From: Symbiotaphrina buchneri
Taxonomy: Eukaryota > Ascomycota > Symbiotaphrinales > Symbiotaphrinaceae
Length of the DNA stretch: 64,000 nucleotides
Direction of reading: 5' to 3'
Assembly (NCBI GenBank): GCA_001599915.1
Contig: BCIG01000005.1
Span: forward strand, 762,725-826,724
The notes under the pieces are model-generated. The model was not told the origin of the DNA and made no database searches. It worked only from the letters and a program-made list of their open reading frames with translations. Both the position numbers and the translations under genes were made by a program. This document shows positions 21,788-33,125 of the stretch, one piece after another; within the stretch, counting starts at the first letter, position 1; every line of letters begins with the position of its first letter.

Positions 21788-23795
21788 ATGGCCATCTGGG
21801 AAGAGATCGCCGCCCAGAAGCGGGCCACACAGGCCTCTCTGATTCCACCCGAATGGCAGCTCCCAACCATTCCCTCTCCCGAGACTCACCCCGACGCCAT
21901 CTCGCTCATCCGCACCAGCGGTATCCTGTCACCGCTGGATCTCGAAATCACCGAGAGTGTCTCGGCCAAAGATCTCCTGACCAACATTGCCGCCAAGAAA
22001 TGGTCCGCCGTGCAGGTCACGACGGCGTTCTGCAAGCGCGCTGCACTGGCGCACCAGTTGACGGTGTGCTGCACGGAGATCTTCTTCGATGAGGCCCTGC
22101 GCAGAGCGGAGGAGCTTGATCGCGTGCTGCACGAGACGGGGAAGACGGTGGGACCGCTGCATGGGTTGCCGATCAGTTTGAAGGATATGTTTGATGTGAA
22201 GGGTCTGGATTCGAGTGTCGGTAGGTCTCTGCTTTAATTATCTATCTCTTACATTGACGCCTGAGATAATTGAACGTGAGATAGGCTGGGCCGGGTTGAC
22301 GGGCAAGCCGGCTGAGAAGGACTCAGTGTTGGCGAGCGTGTTGCGGAAGCTCGGTGCTGTGTTGTACGTCAAACGAATATTCCGCAGTCATTGATGGTAA
22401 GTTGTGCCACACCGGATGTTTCCTCCATTGCACCATACAGCATGATTCTCAACCACTATTTCAGATGTCAGACTCATACAACCACGTCTTCGGCCAATGC
22501 GTAAGCTCGCACAACCGCAACCTGATTTCAGGCGGCAGCTCCGGTGGCGAAGGCGCCCTCGTTGGTGCCAAAGGCAGCATCCTCGGGATTGGCACGGATA
22601 TCGGAGGGTCGATTCGTATACCTGCTAACTTGCAGGGTCTCTATGCTTTGTCGCCTACCGTGGGCAGGCATCCTTATGGCCAGAAAGGGTGAGTAGCCAG
22701 ACTATATACTCGAAGGCAGTAATAACGACATGCAGCCCTCGGCAAGTGACGGTCCCACCGGTAGCGGGACCCATGACGAACGACCTCGAGAACATTGATG
22801 TCTATATGGAGGCTCTCGAGTCAGCCGAGCCATGGAAGCTAGATCCCCAGATTGTGCCAATACCTTGGCGAAAAGATCTGGCCACGAGCACGAAGAAGCT
22901 AAAAATTGGGTTCATCATCGATGACGGCGTAGTTAAATGCCAACCGCCAGTCGAGCGCGCCATGAAGGAAACAATCGAGGTTTTACGTGCTGCTGGCCAT
23001 GAAGGCATCTGAACCCCGTCTCATCTTGACCTGCGAAAGCTGACTAGCTGCAGTCTTTGAATGGGATGCCAGCACACATGGATATGCATACAAACTCTGG
23101 CTCAAAGGCGTGCTTGCCGACGGCGGCGAGAACTGCAAGAAACTCTGCGACCTGACGGGCGAGCCGCTGATCCAAGGCATGCTCGTCGGCACCGACGTCG
23201 ATCTCATGACGACTTCTGAGCTGCACCACGTATGCCTCCCTACCTCCCACCCCCAAGACTTTTCCCTCCCACTTTTACATCGCAACCCCCCAACGGCATC
23301 AAATGCTAATTCCCTCCCTTCATAGCTCAACATGGCCAAAGCCGCCTACGAATCCGCCTATCTCACGCGGTGGACCGAGTCGGGCATCGACGCGCTGATC
23401 ATGCCGTGCCTGCCGTGGGTCGGCTTCAAGCCGTGGACCTGGGTCAAGAGCCAGCAATACGTCGGCTACACGTCCATCTGGAACCTGCTGAACTACGCCA
23501 CGGTGGCGATGCCGGTGACGACGGCGAGTGTCGAGAAAGATCAGCCCGCCCAGGAGTGGAAAGAGCATAGGCCGAGGGGTGGCTCGGATGGGTTTAATTG
23601 GCGGCAGTGTAAGTTCCTAGTTCTATTAGATTGTTTTGGGGAGGGTGTGAAAGGGCAGGGCTGATGTGTGACTTAGATGATATCGAGCTGGTTAAGGGCA
23701 TGCCGGTCGGGATCCAAGTCGTGGGCGGCAAGTTTGGCGATGAGAAGGCGGTTGCGGTGGCAAAGGTCATTGATGAGTTGTTGAAGAAGAGGTAG
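21788..23795 (+). pseudogene. Amidase-signature amidase (acetamidase-like), probable frameshift
   Basis: Amidases of this family hydrolyse amides to acid and ammonia. Exons: 21788-22220, 22285-22396, 22465-22688, 22736-23004, 23054-23229, 23326-23608, 23677-23795. The Ser-cisSer-Lys triad is encoded: Lys132 in GLPISLKDMFDVKG, then GGSSGGEGAL and GTDIGGSIR. All exon phases agree except exon 2, which is one base short: at 22370-22374 the sequence reads GTCAAACG where the conserved YVKTN would need one more A, so the frame breaks. The intron after 23004 begins with GC instead of GT (GCATCT...CTGCAG). The rest is well kept, so the lesion is recent, an assembly error in an A run, or a wrongly placed donor. 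Upstream GATA sites suggest nitrogen control. Confidence 0.75.
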
Positions 23796-25305
23796 AGGTG
23801 TGGACAGGCTGGAACGAAACGTGGAAACATGCCATCAATGGTATGGAATTAATTATATATATGCTTAGGACAGATAGACATGAGATCCTAACGGATGACT
23901 ATCTCGCGATGTCCTTGACAGATAGGTGTTATGCTAGCACCAAGTCAGGCGCCTAGATGGAGACCCAGAATAGTCTGGATTGTCCTAATTGGTATCCTTC
24001 CCTGAATCACTCACGGCGAGATCGGTTTCTTCCATATCCGTAACATACCATCAATTTGTCTCATCCTGACCCGGCCAATTCTTTTCTTCTCCCCTCCCAC
24101 AGCCCTTCTACGGTGCTGACAGAGTGCTGACATTGTAACATTCACCGCGTCCAGCTTTGACCGGAGCAATACAGTCTGACACCATACAAACCATACAAAT
24201 GACCTATTTTCTGGTGCCAATGTGGCTTGCACGTGTGGGACATCTGAAGCCTGGACACTCTTTTCCCCTAGACAGTCGAAACATCACATCAGAAAAAGGA
24301 AACATCCCGACCGTCAGAGATCGAGTCTACGATCCCTAGGCCACGCCACAAAAAATCCACAGCAGCATCTCGGGGGAAACGTTGCCAACTTTAACTAAAC
24401 AACTGAAAGATTCCAAATTGCGCGAATTCCTTGCGTGAGGAAGTGGTTAGTCGCATCTAGACCAGGGCGGCTCGCGGGCTCGCGGCACGCAGCATCGCCG
24501 GATGAGGAGAGATGGCGCGCGCGAACTTTCCCCGCAACATCAACGGTCTCGCCGGTTCCAGACAAAGGCGCGCCAAGTTCCAACGCTTATGCGAGATTCC
24601 TACCACCCGAGCACCGTTGCCCATCGGACACTACGAGTACACGTACATGTACGTCTACGAAGAGCGACGTAGTGCATGGCGCAATGACGATCTCCCGCGC
24701 TGGAACCTCAGCGGTGGTTCCTCGCTGGCCAATGAGCCATCTCCCTCACGAAGGCTTCCCCGGGCGCCATGCACGCATGCGGTGACCCAGATCTCTGGCG
24801 TGCGCACTCCAACAACGGCGCCAGTGCGATTCGCGAGGCCCTAGAGGACTAGGACATTCTGGCCGAGGCGTTGATTGGTGACGCGATCGATGATCCTGCG
24901 TGGTGTTCCGATCCCTCTTTCCGCCTAGGAAGGAGGAAGTCCGCCATCTCCGAACCAGTCTGAGGGGAGGTTAGCTTTGAGTTTACCTAAGAGAACCGTG
25001 GCCCTAAGAGCCGGCCGGAAAGCAGCCGTTATATACGTCAGAACACCATTATTTGAGTCTTAACGGTCTCGAATCGGCCCACTCGCTAAGACTTGGGGTT
25101 GTTTGCAGGGCCAGACCCTCTCCTTCCGCGCTGCACATCCTCGGCATTCCATCATCCCAGACTTACTGTCGACAAATCTGCAACCCACTTTTCACGACTT
25201 CTGGCTTGAGCTCATGAGAATGTGCATTCGTGACGCTCTGCAGTCCATCGTCCGCCTCTAGATCGAAGGATCGTCGGGCTTGCTGCCCATGTCCCCCAGC
25301 GCATC
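23796..25305. other. Intergenic, no gene seen
   Basis: About 1.5 kb. Open frames at 24435-24844 overlap in several phases, are Arg/Pro/Thr-rich and have no family features. Presumably holds the promoter of the rhodopsin-like gene. Confidence 0.5.
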
Positions 25306-26793
25306 ATGGACGTCGCAGGCAGGCGTCTTGAGGTCCCGGCTACCGCATTACAGGGCATACCATCACCTCCTGACGGGCTCGATATCCATGAAGACGATGG
25401 CCATCTGCTGATAATAGCAGCGGCGATACTGATGCCGGCTGCATTGATCGCAGTAATCCTTCGGTTTATATCGAGGCGGATACAAGGCTTGAAATGGTCC
25501 GCGAACGACTGGCTTATTGTAGCGGCATTGGTGCGACACATGGCTCTTCGTGATGTCCAGTCCACGCTCGCTGACTTGAAAGCCAGATGTTCTCTTATGG
25601 ATGCACCGCCATTGCTCTAGCCAGTAGGTTTTGACGGTCACCTCTCTCTCTTGCCTGTCTAACCCTTTGAGATTTGCGGAACGGCAGCGGGAAGCATATC
25701 TGGGTCTTGAACCTTGACGACCTCGCCAAGCATAACATGGTAAGAAGCGCTTTTTCCGCTGGGGCCTTCCCAATTGCTGACCGGGCTGCAAGTATCTCTA
25801 CGCTTTCGAAATCGTTTACGGCTTTGCCATCACCTGCATCAAATACTCCGTCCTTGTGTTCTATTACCACATCTTCCCTCTACCGCTCGTTCGAAAAATG
25901 GTCTGGGTGGTGGCAGCAGTCGCCACCTGCTGGATGCTCTCGATCGATATCACTGCCTCTGCTGAATGCGCGCCGGTACGCTATCTATGGGAGCAATTCT
26001 ACGGCTTAGCCGGTCATTGCATTGAATTCCGCGCCTTCTTTTGCGCCAACGGCATTTCAAACATGGTCATCGACCTCTTCATCCTGGGCATGCCGCTGCC
26101 CTTCGTCTGGAGCCTGAAAGTCAGCAAGAGCCAGAAATTCGCCGTGTCTGGCATCTTTCTCGTCGGTATCGTGTATGTGCCGTCCATTCCAGTGCACGAT
26201 CATGAGCTGACAACAGCAGCGCGTGTGTCGCTAGTGGCTTCCGCCTGTACACCCTGACCCAAATTACTGGGGCCGACTTCACCTGTGCGTTACCGAATCC
26301 GTCCCAACATCTTTCTCTCCCGTTCTAATCTGCCGTCACAGGGAACTACTTCGGGCCCAGCCTCTGGTCCGTCGTCGAAGTCCACCTGGGCATCATAACC
26401 GCCTGCCTGCTCACCCTACGGCCTCTAATACGCGCTATCAAGCCACACTGGCTACACAGCCACAACATTCACAGCCCGCCCGGAGGCGGCACGGGTTACG
26501 CGCCCAGCAAACATTCCTTCTCGCGCAGCAATCGCAGCAATTCCCATGACCTGGGCCTGGTAAGTCTTGGTCGTGACGAGTCGTTCCTGGCGCCGGTGAG
26601 GACCCTGACGCGGGACGTGCGGGTTGAGGGTGCGCCGGAGATGGATGAGGAGGCGGCGCGGATGACGCCCGGTATTGCTGTGCAGAGGGATTTTGATTGG
26701 GATTTGAAGTGTGCGGAGGGAGGAAGGAGTGAGGGAGAGAGTGAGGAGAGAAAAGGAGAGGTTTCGGGAGCGGGGTTCGGGTCGCGGGTCTGA
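25306..26793 (+). CDS. Fungal rhodopsin-domain integral membrane protein (SAT4/PTH11-like family)
   Basis: Six exons, 25306-25530, 25587-25623, 25672-25739, 25793-26172, 26220-26284, 26342-26793; phases agree, 408 residues. Seven hydrophobic segments are visible, among them HLLIIAAAILMPAALIAVIL, LKWSANDWLIVAALV, FEIVYGFAITCIKYSVLVFY, KMVWVVAAVATCWMLSIDI, GISNMVIDLFILGMPLPFVW and FAVSGIFLVGIVACVASGFR. The typical family marks are there: the W..DDW-like loop (KWSANDW), GSGKHIW, LYAFEIVY and SLWSVVEVHLGIITACLLTL. The C-terminal tail is Ser/Arg/Glu-rich and cytosolic. This large fungal family is membrane-bound with mostly unknown function. The first ATG in frame was taken as start. Confidence 0.87.
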
Positions 26794-27631
26794 GCTATAC
26801 CAGCGTTCATTAATATTTTTGTGTTGACTGTATGCCAAGTTTGGTCGGATACCAAAACTTTCTGTCCGGTGCGGGTCACTGTTCATTTTCTTGAACTTAA
26901 TTACTGTACAGCGTACGAGCAGGATTATTTCTAATCTAGTCCACTGGGGAGCAATGCATTGCTTTCACCCCGTCTGCCTCCTATCCGGGACAACAGAAGG
27001 TGCAGGCTTCCAGTCGCCGCCTCATTGAGCCTTTGATTGACGAACTTCAATCTTCCTGCCACTCTCTGGAAAACAGAGGGTCTTATTCTTCAAGTGCCCC
27101 GCCTGCGGATTGTCTTGCAGGTTACGGGATGATAATAATAATTCATTATGTGATATCCCGGACCAGTGCTGTTTGATTGTTTCCTCGCCCCTTGAGGTGC
27201 GCAAGCTGTGATTGGTCCAGGTCCTGGATTCGCGCCGGTGTCGGATGTTCCGACACCGGTTCCCGCCCTCCCTATCGGGCCCGCCGTGAGAGTGGGGCCT
27301 ATCTGCGATAACGACAACCTATCTAAACTTTATGTAAGGAACAACTGGATATACTCCGTAGCAATATCACACCCTTGAATGCATTTGAGTCTCGTATTTA
27401 TCCCTCTAAGGATTGAGAGCCGAGGAAGAGAAGCGATCTGCAGCAGCTCGACGTGTGATAGCTACAGCGGTATCTGCCTCAGCAGGTGGAATTGCCGAGC
27501 TCGCGTGGGTCTCCGCGACGCAACGGCCAAATATATCATACTGCATTGATCATTGCACTGCCGGACCACCCTTCTCCTTTGAGGCATCCACCGCTCAGCT
27601 CGCCAAAGCCGGGCAGAATCCTACCGCAACG
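26794..27631. promoter_or_regulatory. Upstream region of the HyuA-DUF917 gene
   Basis: About 840 bp. It contains a perfect 11-bp-arm hairpin (27235-27259), TGATAA at 27130-27135, CGATAA at 27306-27311, TGATAG at 27456-27461, and TACGGAGTA in reverse (27352-27360). GATA words fit nitrogen control, but this is inference. Confidence 0.4.
27235..27259. promoter_or_regulatory. Perfect inverted repeat holding CGG-N5-CCG
   Basis: Arms CCGGTGTCGGA and TCCGACACCGG around a 3-nt loop. Inside is CGG ATGTT CCG (27242-27252), the everted or inverted CGG triplet pair with a fixed spacer that Zn2Cys6 dimers bind. It lies about 375 bp before the HyuA-DUF917 start codon. Candidate operator for a binuclear-cluster regulator, possibly that at 59131-61142. 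Confidence 0.45.
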
Positions 27632-30600
27632 ATGGGTTCCATGGGCGCCGCGCCCGCGCACTTGCGCATCGGCGTCGACGTCGGCGGTAAGCTCCCTTCC
27701 TCCTCTCCCCAGTCCTTCCTCACCCCAGCCAACCCCGGGCCCTCCCTTACCCGCCCTGCCTTGTTTGCAGCTCTCTACTAACATGCCGGGCCCTGCGGTA
27801 CAGGCACGAACACGGACTCGGTGCTGCTGGACTACTCGCAGCGGGACGCAGCGCACCGGGGCGTGATCGCGTGGTTCAAGACGCCGACGACGCCGGATGT
27901 GACGGATGGCATCGAGATTGCGGTTAGAGCCGTCACTGAGCAGGCGGGGATTGATGCGAAGCAGGTTTCAAGTTTGATTATTGGGACTACGGTGAGTACT
28001 TTTACTCTTTCTTTTTCATATCGCTGCTGGCTTGCTGGCTTCGTCCTTTGGCCGCGGGAGACGATGGTGGTTTTGCCGAGCAGGGGAGGAGTGAGTCTGG
28101 CTGACTGTGTGTGGGCTGGTGGATGTAGCACTTCATCAATGCTATTGTCGAACAGGATGAGCGCCGCCTGGAGAAGGTCGGTGTCATACGCCTGTCGGCG
28201 GGATTCTCGAGGCATGCGCCGCCGTTCGTGGATTTCCCGGCTGCTCTGAAAGAAAGTAAGTTTTGCTTACAGTCACTTCCACTGGAATTGATTTGTTGAC
28301 CTGCGTCGTAGTCATGTGCGGGCATTACGCATGGGTTGATGGTGGCCTTCAAATTGATGGCTCTCTGATCCAGCCTTTGAAGCCTGAGCAGATCATCGAG
28401 CAGTGCGCTATCTTGAAAGAGAAGGGCATTCGCAATGTGGTGATCTGCGGGATCTACTCTCCTATCGATGAGGAGTATCGCCAGGAGAAGGTGGCCAGAG
28501 ACATTGTCCTGCGTGAGATGGGAAATGTGAATGTCGTTTGCTCCCATCAAGGTATGTCCTGTTCCTTATAATTCACGTCCGGTATTGACAAACCGCAGTG
28601 GCCAACATCGGCTTTCTGGAGAGAGAAAACGCATCGATCCTGAATGCTTCGATTCTGAGCTTCGCCAAACGCACTGTGCGCGGCTTTCGACGTGCTATGC
28701 ATAGGCTGAACCTGACCTGCCCACTCTTCTTGACCCAGAACGACGGTACACTCGTCGACGCCGACTCTGCAGCAAGGCTACCAATCAGGACTTGCTCGTC
28801 CGGTCCCACGAACTCAATGCGGGGCGCTGCCTTCTTGAGCAATATGGAGAATGCACGCCAGGGTGAGAGGAAGAGCATGATGGTCGTCGACATTGGTGGC
28901 ACGACGACTGACGTTGGAGTCCTCCTGCCAAGTGGCTTTCCACGCCAGGCAGCTGCGTACGTCGATGTAGCGGGTGTACGGATCAATTACTCGATGCCGC
29001 ATGTGGAGAGCATCGGTCTGGGTGGTGGCTCGATTGTGCGTTCGGAGGGTGACAAGGTGACAGTGGGCCCGGACTCGGTGGGGTATAACATCTTGACGGA
29101 AGCGCTTGTTTTCGGTGGGAAGGTCATGACAGCCACCGATGTGGTTGTTGCTGCTGGGCGGGCGGATGATGTGGGAGATAAGATCAAGGTCAAGGGAATT
29201 TCTTCTGAAGTGCTGGATAAGGCACAGAAGCGGATCAAGAAGATGCTGGAGAACATTATTGATCGGATGAAGACTAGTCCGGAGCCCATCACGGTGCTGC
29301 TCGTGGGTGGAGGAAGCATTGTTGCGCCTGATCAGCTGGACGGAGTGGACAATGTGGTCAGACCGCCCTTCTTTAACGTTGCCAACGCCGTTGGAGCGGC
29401 CATTGCAAAGGTATGTCCTGTGACTGTTTAGTCTTTATTCTATCTCATGGGCCTAAATTATCTAGGTGAGCGGGACCATCGACACGGTCGAGAGCACGGC
29501 GACACGGACCATTGCCCAAGTCGTCGAAGAAGCCAAGGGCAAGGCGCTCGCCCGCGCCGTTGCCCAAGGCGCCCAAGCCGACAGTGTGCGGACGGCCGAA
29601 GTCGACACGATCCCTCTGCAATACGTCGCGAACCAAGTACGCGTCATCATCAAAGCGGCCGGCGACCTGGACATCCACCGAATGAGCGAGCAGCAAGCGG
29701 GCGCCGAGGCGGCGGCCATGGAGAGCGAAGACGACCAGCCCGAAGCGGTCAAGGTCAAGAAGGAGAAGGTCAAGGAGGAGGCGGCGGAGTTTGATATCGA
29801 GGCGTATAGACCCCGGATTGTGGATAGTGAGTGGTGGGTCTCCGAGAAGGACCTGGAGTGGATCGCGGCGGGGAATTATGTCCTGGGCTGTGCAGGTGAG
29901 TTTTCCCTGGCGTTACCTTAATGAGTATGGCGAGGCTGAAGTGAAAGGTGGTGGCTCGCCGTATCCCGAGTTCCTCCAGTTGCGGGAAATGGTGCGTCAG
30001 GGATATACAATGAGGATTGTGGATCCGTACGACCTCCCTGCAGACGGTATAGTTGTGTGGGGCGGCCATATGGGCAGTCCACAGGTCAGCACTGAGAAGC
30101 TGCCTGCAGACGAGTAGGTCCCATGAATGTTGAGGTTCAGCGATAGGTGATTGCTAATGGATCCAGGTTCGCGGAAGCCATCGCGGATCTGAACGAACAC
30201 TTGGGCCTCAAAGAATTTGCCGCAACCATGAACGTCGAGATCGGAGGCGGAAACGGCCTTCAGTCGCTCATCATCGGGTCTACGAAGTACTTTAACAAGC
30301 CAGCCGTCGACGCGGATCTCATGGGTCGAGCGTATCCTACTGTATGTTTACTCTGCTCCCTCGATCTGAGATCTTGAACCCCCACTCACACTACCAGTTC
30401 CATCAAATCACGGTGAACGTCTATCAGTCGGACCACTCCCCCCTACTGCCATCCGCAATATCCAGTACGTCCCCTGCCCCCGCCCTCAACACACGCTACG
30501 AGTACTAACCACCTCCAGGCGGCGATGGCAACACCGTGATCATGACCAAAGCCAAAGACGACACGTTCATCGACCGCGCTCTCCGCGCCGCCTGCGGGGA

Positions 30601-31368
30601 GATGGGTTCGCACGTGGGCATGGCCTCGAACCCCGTGAGCGTAGAAACCGTGCGCACACAAGCCGTGCTGCGGACTTTCTCGCTCTCCTGGCGCATCGGG
30701 CGCGCGGTCGCGCGGTCGCAGACAAACATCAGGGGCGTGGCGGACGCCATCATCAACGAGGTTGGCGGGCCCGAGACGGCGTGCAAGCTGTTCGAAGGCA
30801 AGATCGTTAGTGTTGAGCGCCGGCTGTTTAAGGGCCATACGTATGGCGAGATCGTCATCGAGCCGCTGGCGGAGGATGAGGAGGAGGGTGGGGCCGGAGC
30901 GGGAGGGGAGTTTTCAGGGAGGGTGATGATTCCGTTTAAGAATGAGAATCTGTTTGTGAGGCATACGGATGCCGCGGGGAAGGAGGCGGTAAGTCACTGG
31001 GGTCGTAATGCAAGGGCGTTGAGGAGTTGAACGTGGTCTAATTATTTGTCTGTGACAGATGCTGGCGACGGTGCCGGACCTCATTGCCGTGTTGGACTCG
31101 CAGAATGGCCAGGCGCTGGGTGTGCCTGACTACCGCTATGGCTTGCGGTGCTTCGTGCTGGGCATCACGGCGTCCCCGCGGTGGACCGATACCCAGCGCG
31201 GCCTCGACTATGGCGGCCTGAAGGCTTTTGGGTAAGTTTTCGATCCTGATATGAATATGAAACTTAATATGTTGCTGAATATTTTCCGGTTGTAGGTATC
31301 CCGACATACCATATGTGCCCGTGGGAGTGTACAAGGAACCTAAGAGCGTGATCCAGGAGTACAGATAG
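27632..31368 (+). CDS. Hydantoinase A/oxoprolinase-type protein fused to DUF917
   Basis: Twelve exons: 27632-27686, 27804-27991, 28129-28255, 28312-28551, 28599-29410, 29466-29895, 29948-30113, 30167-30341, 30398-30464, 30519-30988, 31059-31231, 31296-31368. Phases agree and give 991 residues. The first 600 are HyuA: RIGVDVGGTNTDSVLLDY at the N-terminus, SLIIGTTHFINAIVEQ, the ATP/metal block MMVVDIGGTTTDVGVLLP, and IGLGGGSIVR. From about WWVSEKDLEWIAAGNYVLGC to the end is DUF917 (CAGGGGSPYPEF, DPYDLPADGIVVWGGHMGSP, GDGNTVIMTKAKDDTF). The HyuA fold opens cyclic amides such as N-methylhydantoin or 5-oxoproline with ATP; DUF917 is of unknown function. Substrate of the fusion is unknown. No signal peptide, so cytosolic. 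An acidic/Lys-rich linker (KVKKEKVKEE) joins the two parts. Confidence 0.92.
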
Positions 31369-31847
31369 ATGGATGGATGGATTGTTGTTAGAACTTGCTT
31401 CGGTCATCTAGAGCGATAGAAGCTATTGGCTATAGCTTGATAGACGAGGATATATGCCTATGGCGAATTAGCAATCGACTGGCTATTTTTTGGATCATCC
31501 TATTCTACATTCTCCTCCTCCTCATACATGTTCGAGGAGGAACAATCTCTCCAGCCCGCTGAGTGTCGCTATTGTTCTGGCGCATCTGGTGGGTGCCGGG
31601 AGGTGAATCGGTCGGGCCCGAGATAGAGTTGATCCCGAGCGCTAGCGTGCCGGGCGCTAATCTCGACGGGCCCGAAGTGGCTGCCCTCGCCCGACGGTCG
31701 AAGTATATAAGAAAGGAGCGCAGCTGCATAAACCATAGCTCGTTCGAAAGACCTCAAAAGCGCACCCAAAAACCGAGAACTACGGCAAGATTTTAATCTA
31801 CCTTCAAAATCTCTTTCTCGTAGAAATCCATCGCACCGCACGAAACT
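31369..31847 (+). promoter_or_regulatory. Promoter region of the FAD monooxygenase gene
   Basis: About 480 bp. A TATATAA at 31704-31710 lies some 140 bp before the ATG at 31848 and is the likely TATA box. No coding frame supported. Confidence 0.5.
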
Positions 31848-33125
31848 ATGGCGTCCACAACCACGCAGCCCGCAATCGCGATCCTCGGCGGCGGGCCCGC
31901 TGGCCTCACCCTCGCCCGCCTACTGCAAACACACGGTATCCGCACTACAGTCTTCGAGCGGGACGCCAGCTGCTCTAGCCGCTTACAAGGTGGCACGCTC
32001 GACCTGCACGCAGAATCCGGTCAATTGGCGTTGAAAGAAGCCGGGTTATGGGAGGAGTGCATGGCGAAGAAGCTCGTGCGATATGAAGCCGATGAACTGC
32101 GATTACTGGACAAGAATGGGACGGTGTATATAAATGAGAGTGAAGGTCCTGAGGAGGACGAGCAGTCACAAAGCTGGCACGAGGAGGAGCACCGTGGAGA
32201 TGGAGCAGAAAGCCACGACCGAGATCGTCCGGAGATGGACCGCAATGAGCTGCGCAAATTGTTGCTCGGTGGCCTGGACAAAGGAACAGTGCAGTGGAAT
32301 CACACGCTGAGTTCAGTCACGTCTAGCACCACGCATCCTGGCACGTACGATATCCATTTCTCCAACGCAACCAGCGCCCAAGGCTTCCATCTTGTCGTCG
32401 GCGCAGATAGTGCATGGTCACGCGTGCGACAACTGCTCTCCGAGCAGCTCCCCTTTTACTCGGGCACCAGCGGCGTCGAGCTGCATTACAAAGACGTCGC
32501 AACGCGGCATCTGGAGATCGCAAAGCTGGTCGGCGCAGGGAGTCTGATGGTGCCGAGCGACAATAAGCTGCTCATGGCGCAGCGTCTTGGGGACGGGAGT
32601 ATGCGCTTGTATGCCTTTCTCCGGGCGTCAGAAGTGTGGGTCGAAGAGTGTGGAATCAACTTCACAAATCCGGAAGATGTCAGGGGTCAACTGGTGCGGC
32701 GGTACTTCAGCGACTGGGCACCAGACATGAAGGATATGATTGCAGCATGTGACGACGAGGGTATCTTGCCTAGGAAGCTGCATATGCTGCCGGTCGGCTT
32801 CAGATGGCAAGCACGTCCGGGAGTGACGCTCATTGGTGACGCGGCGCATCTGATGACGCCATTTGCGGGCGAAGGAGTCAATCTGGCGATGTTGGACGCT
32901 CTCACGCTGGCCAAGGCTATCGTCAGCCAAAGCATGGCGCTGGAAAATGGAGATTTTACCGGCTTAGCGCAGGTGACGAAGATTCATGAAGAGCAGATGT
33001 TCGAATATTCTCGCGAAAAGGCAGAGGAGACGGCGCGGAACATGGATTTGTTGTTCCAGGACGGGTTGCCAAAGAAGTTTGTGGAGGCTATGGAGGAGAT
33101 GATGGCTGGAGGGCCTCCGCAATAG
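31848..33125 (+). CDS. FAD-dependent monooxygenase, TetX-like (PHBH fold)
   Basis: Single exon, 425 residues. The FAD ADP-binding loop is IAILGGGPAGLTLARLL (residues 10-26) with VFERD at the end of the second strand; the second FAD motif is GDAAHLMTPFAGEGVNLA (330-347). Residues RLQGGTLDLHAESGQLAL and RPEMDRNELRKLL match the group of bacterial TetX and its fungal relatives, which hydroxylate aromatic or polyketide-like substrates using NADPH and oxygen. Substrate cannot be told from sequence. An acidic, His-rich stretch at about residues 103-124 looks like a loop insert. It stands without introns directly after a 12-exon gene, which might mean later arrival, but composition is not obviously different. 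Confidence 0.9.
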   Translation: MASTTTQPAIAILGGGPAGLTLARLLQTHGIRTTVFERDASCSSRLQGGTLDLHAESGQLALKEAGLWEECMAKKLVRYEADELRLLDKNGTVYINESEGPEEDEQSQSWHEEEHRGDGAESHDRDRPEMDRNELRKLLLGGLDKGTVQWNHTLSSVTSSTTHPGTYDIHFSNATSAQGFHLVVGADSAWSRVRQLLSEQLPFYSGTSGVELHYKDVATRHLEIAKLVGAGSLMVPSDNKLLMAQRLGDGSMRLYAFLRASEVWVEECGINFTNPEDVRGQLVRRYFSDWAPDMKDMIAACDDEGILPRKLHMLPVGFRWQARPGVTLIGDAAHLMTPFAGEGVNLAMLDALTLAKAIVSQSMALENGDFTGLAQVTKIHEEQMFEYSREKAEETARNMDLLFQDGLPKKFVEAMEEMMAGGPPQ

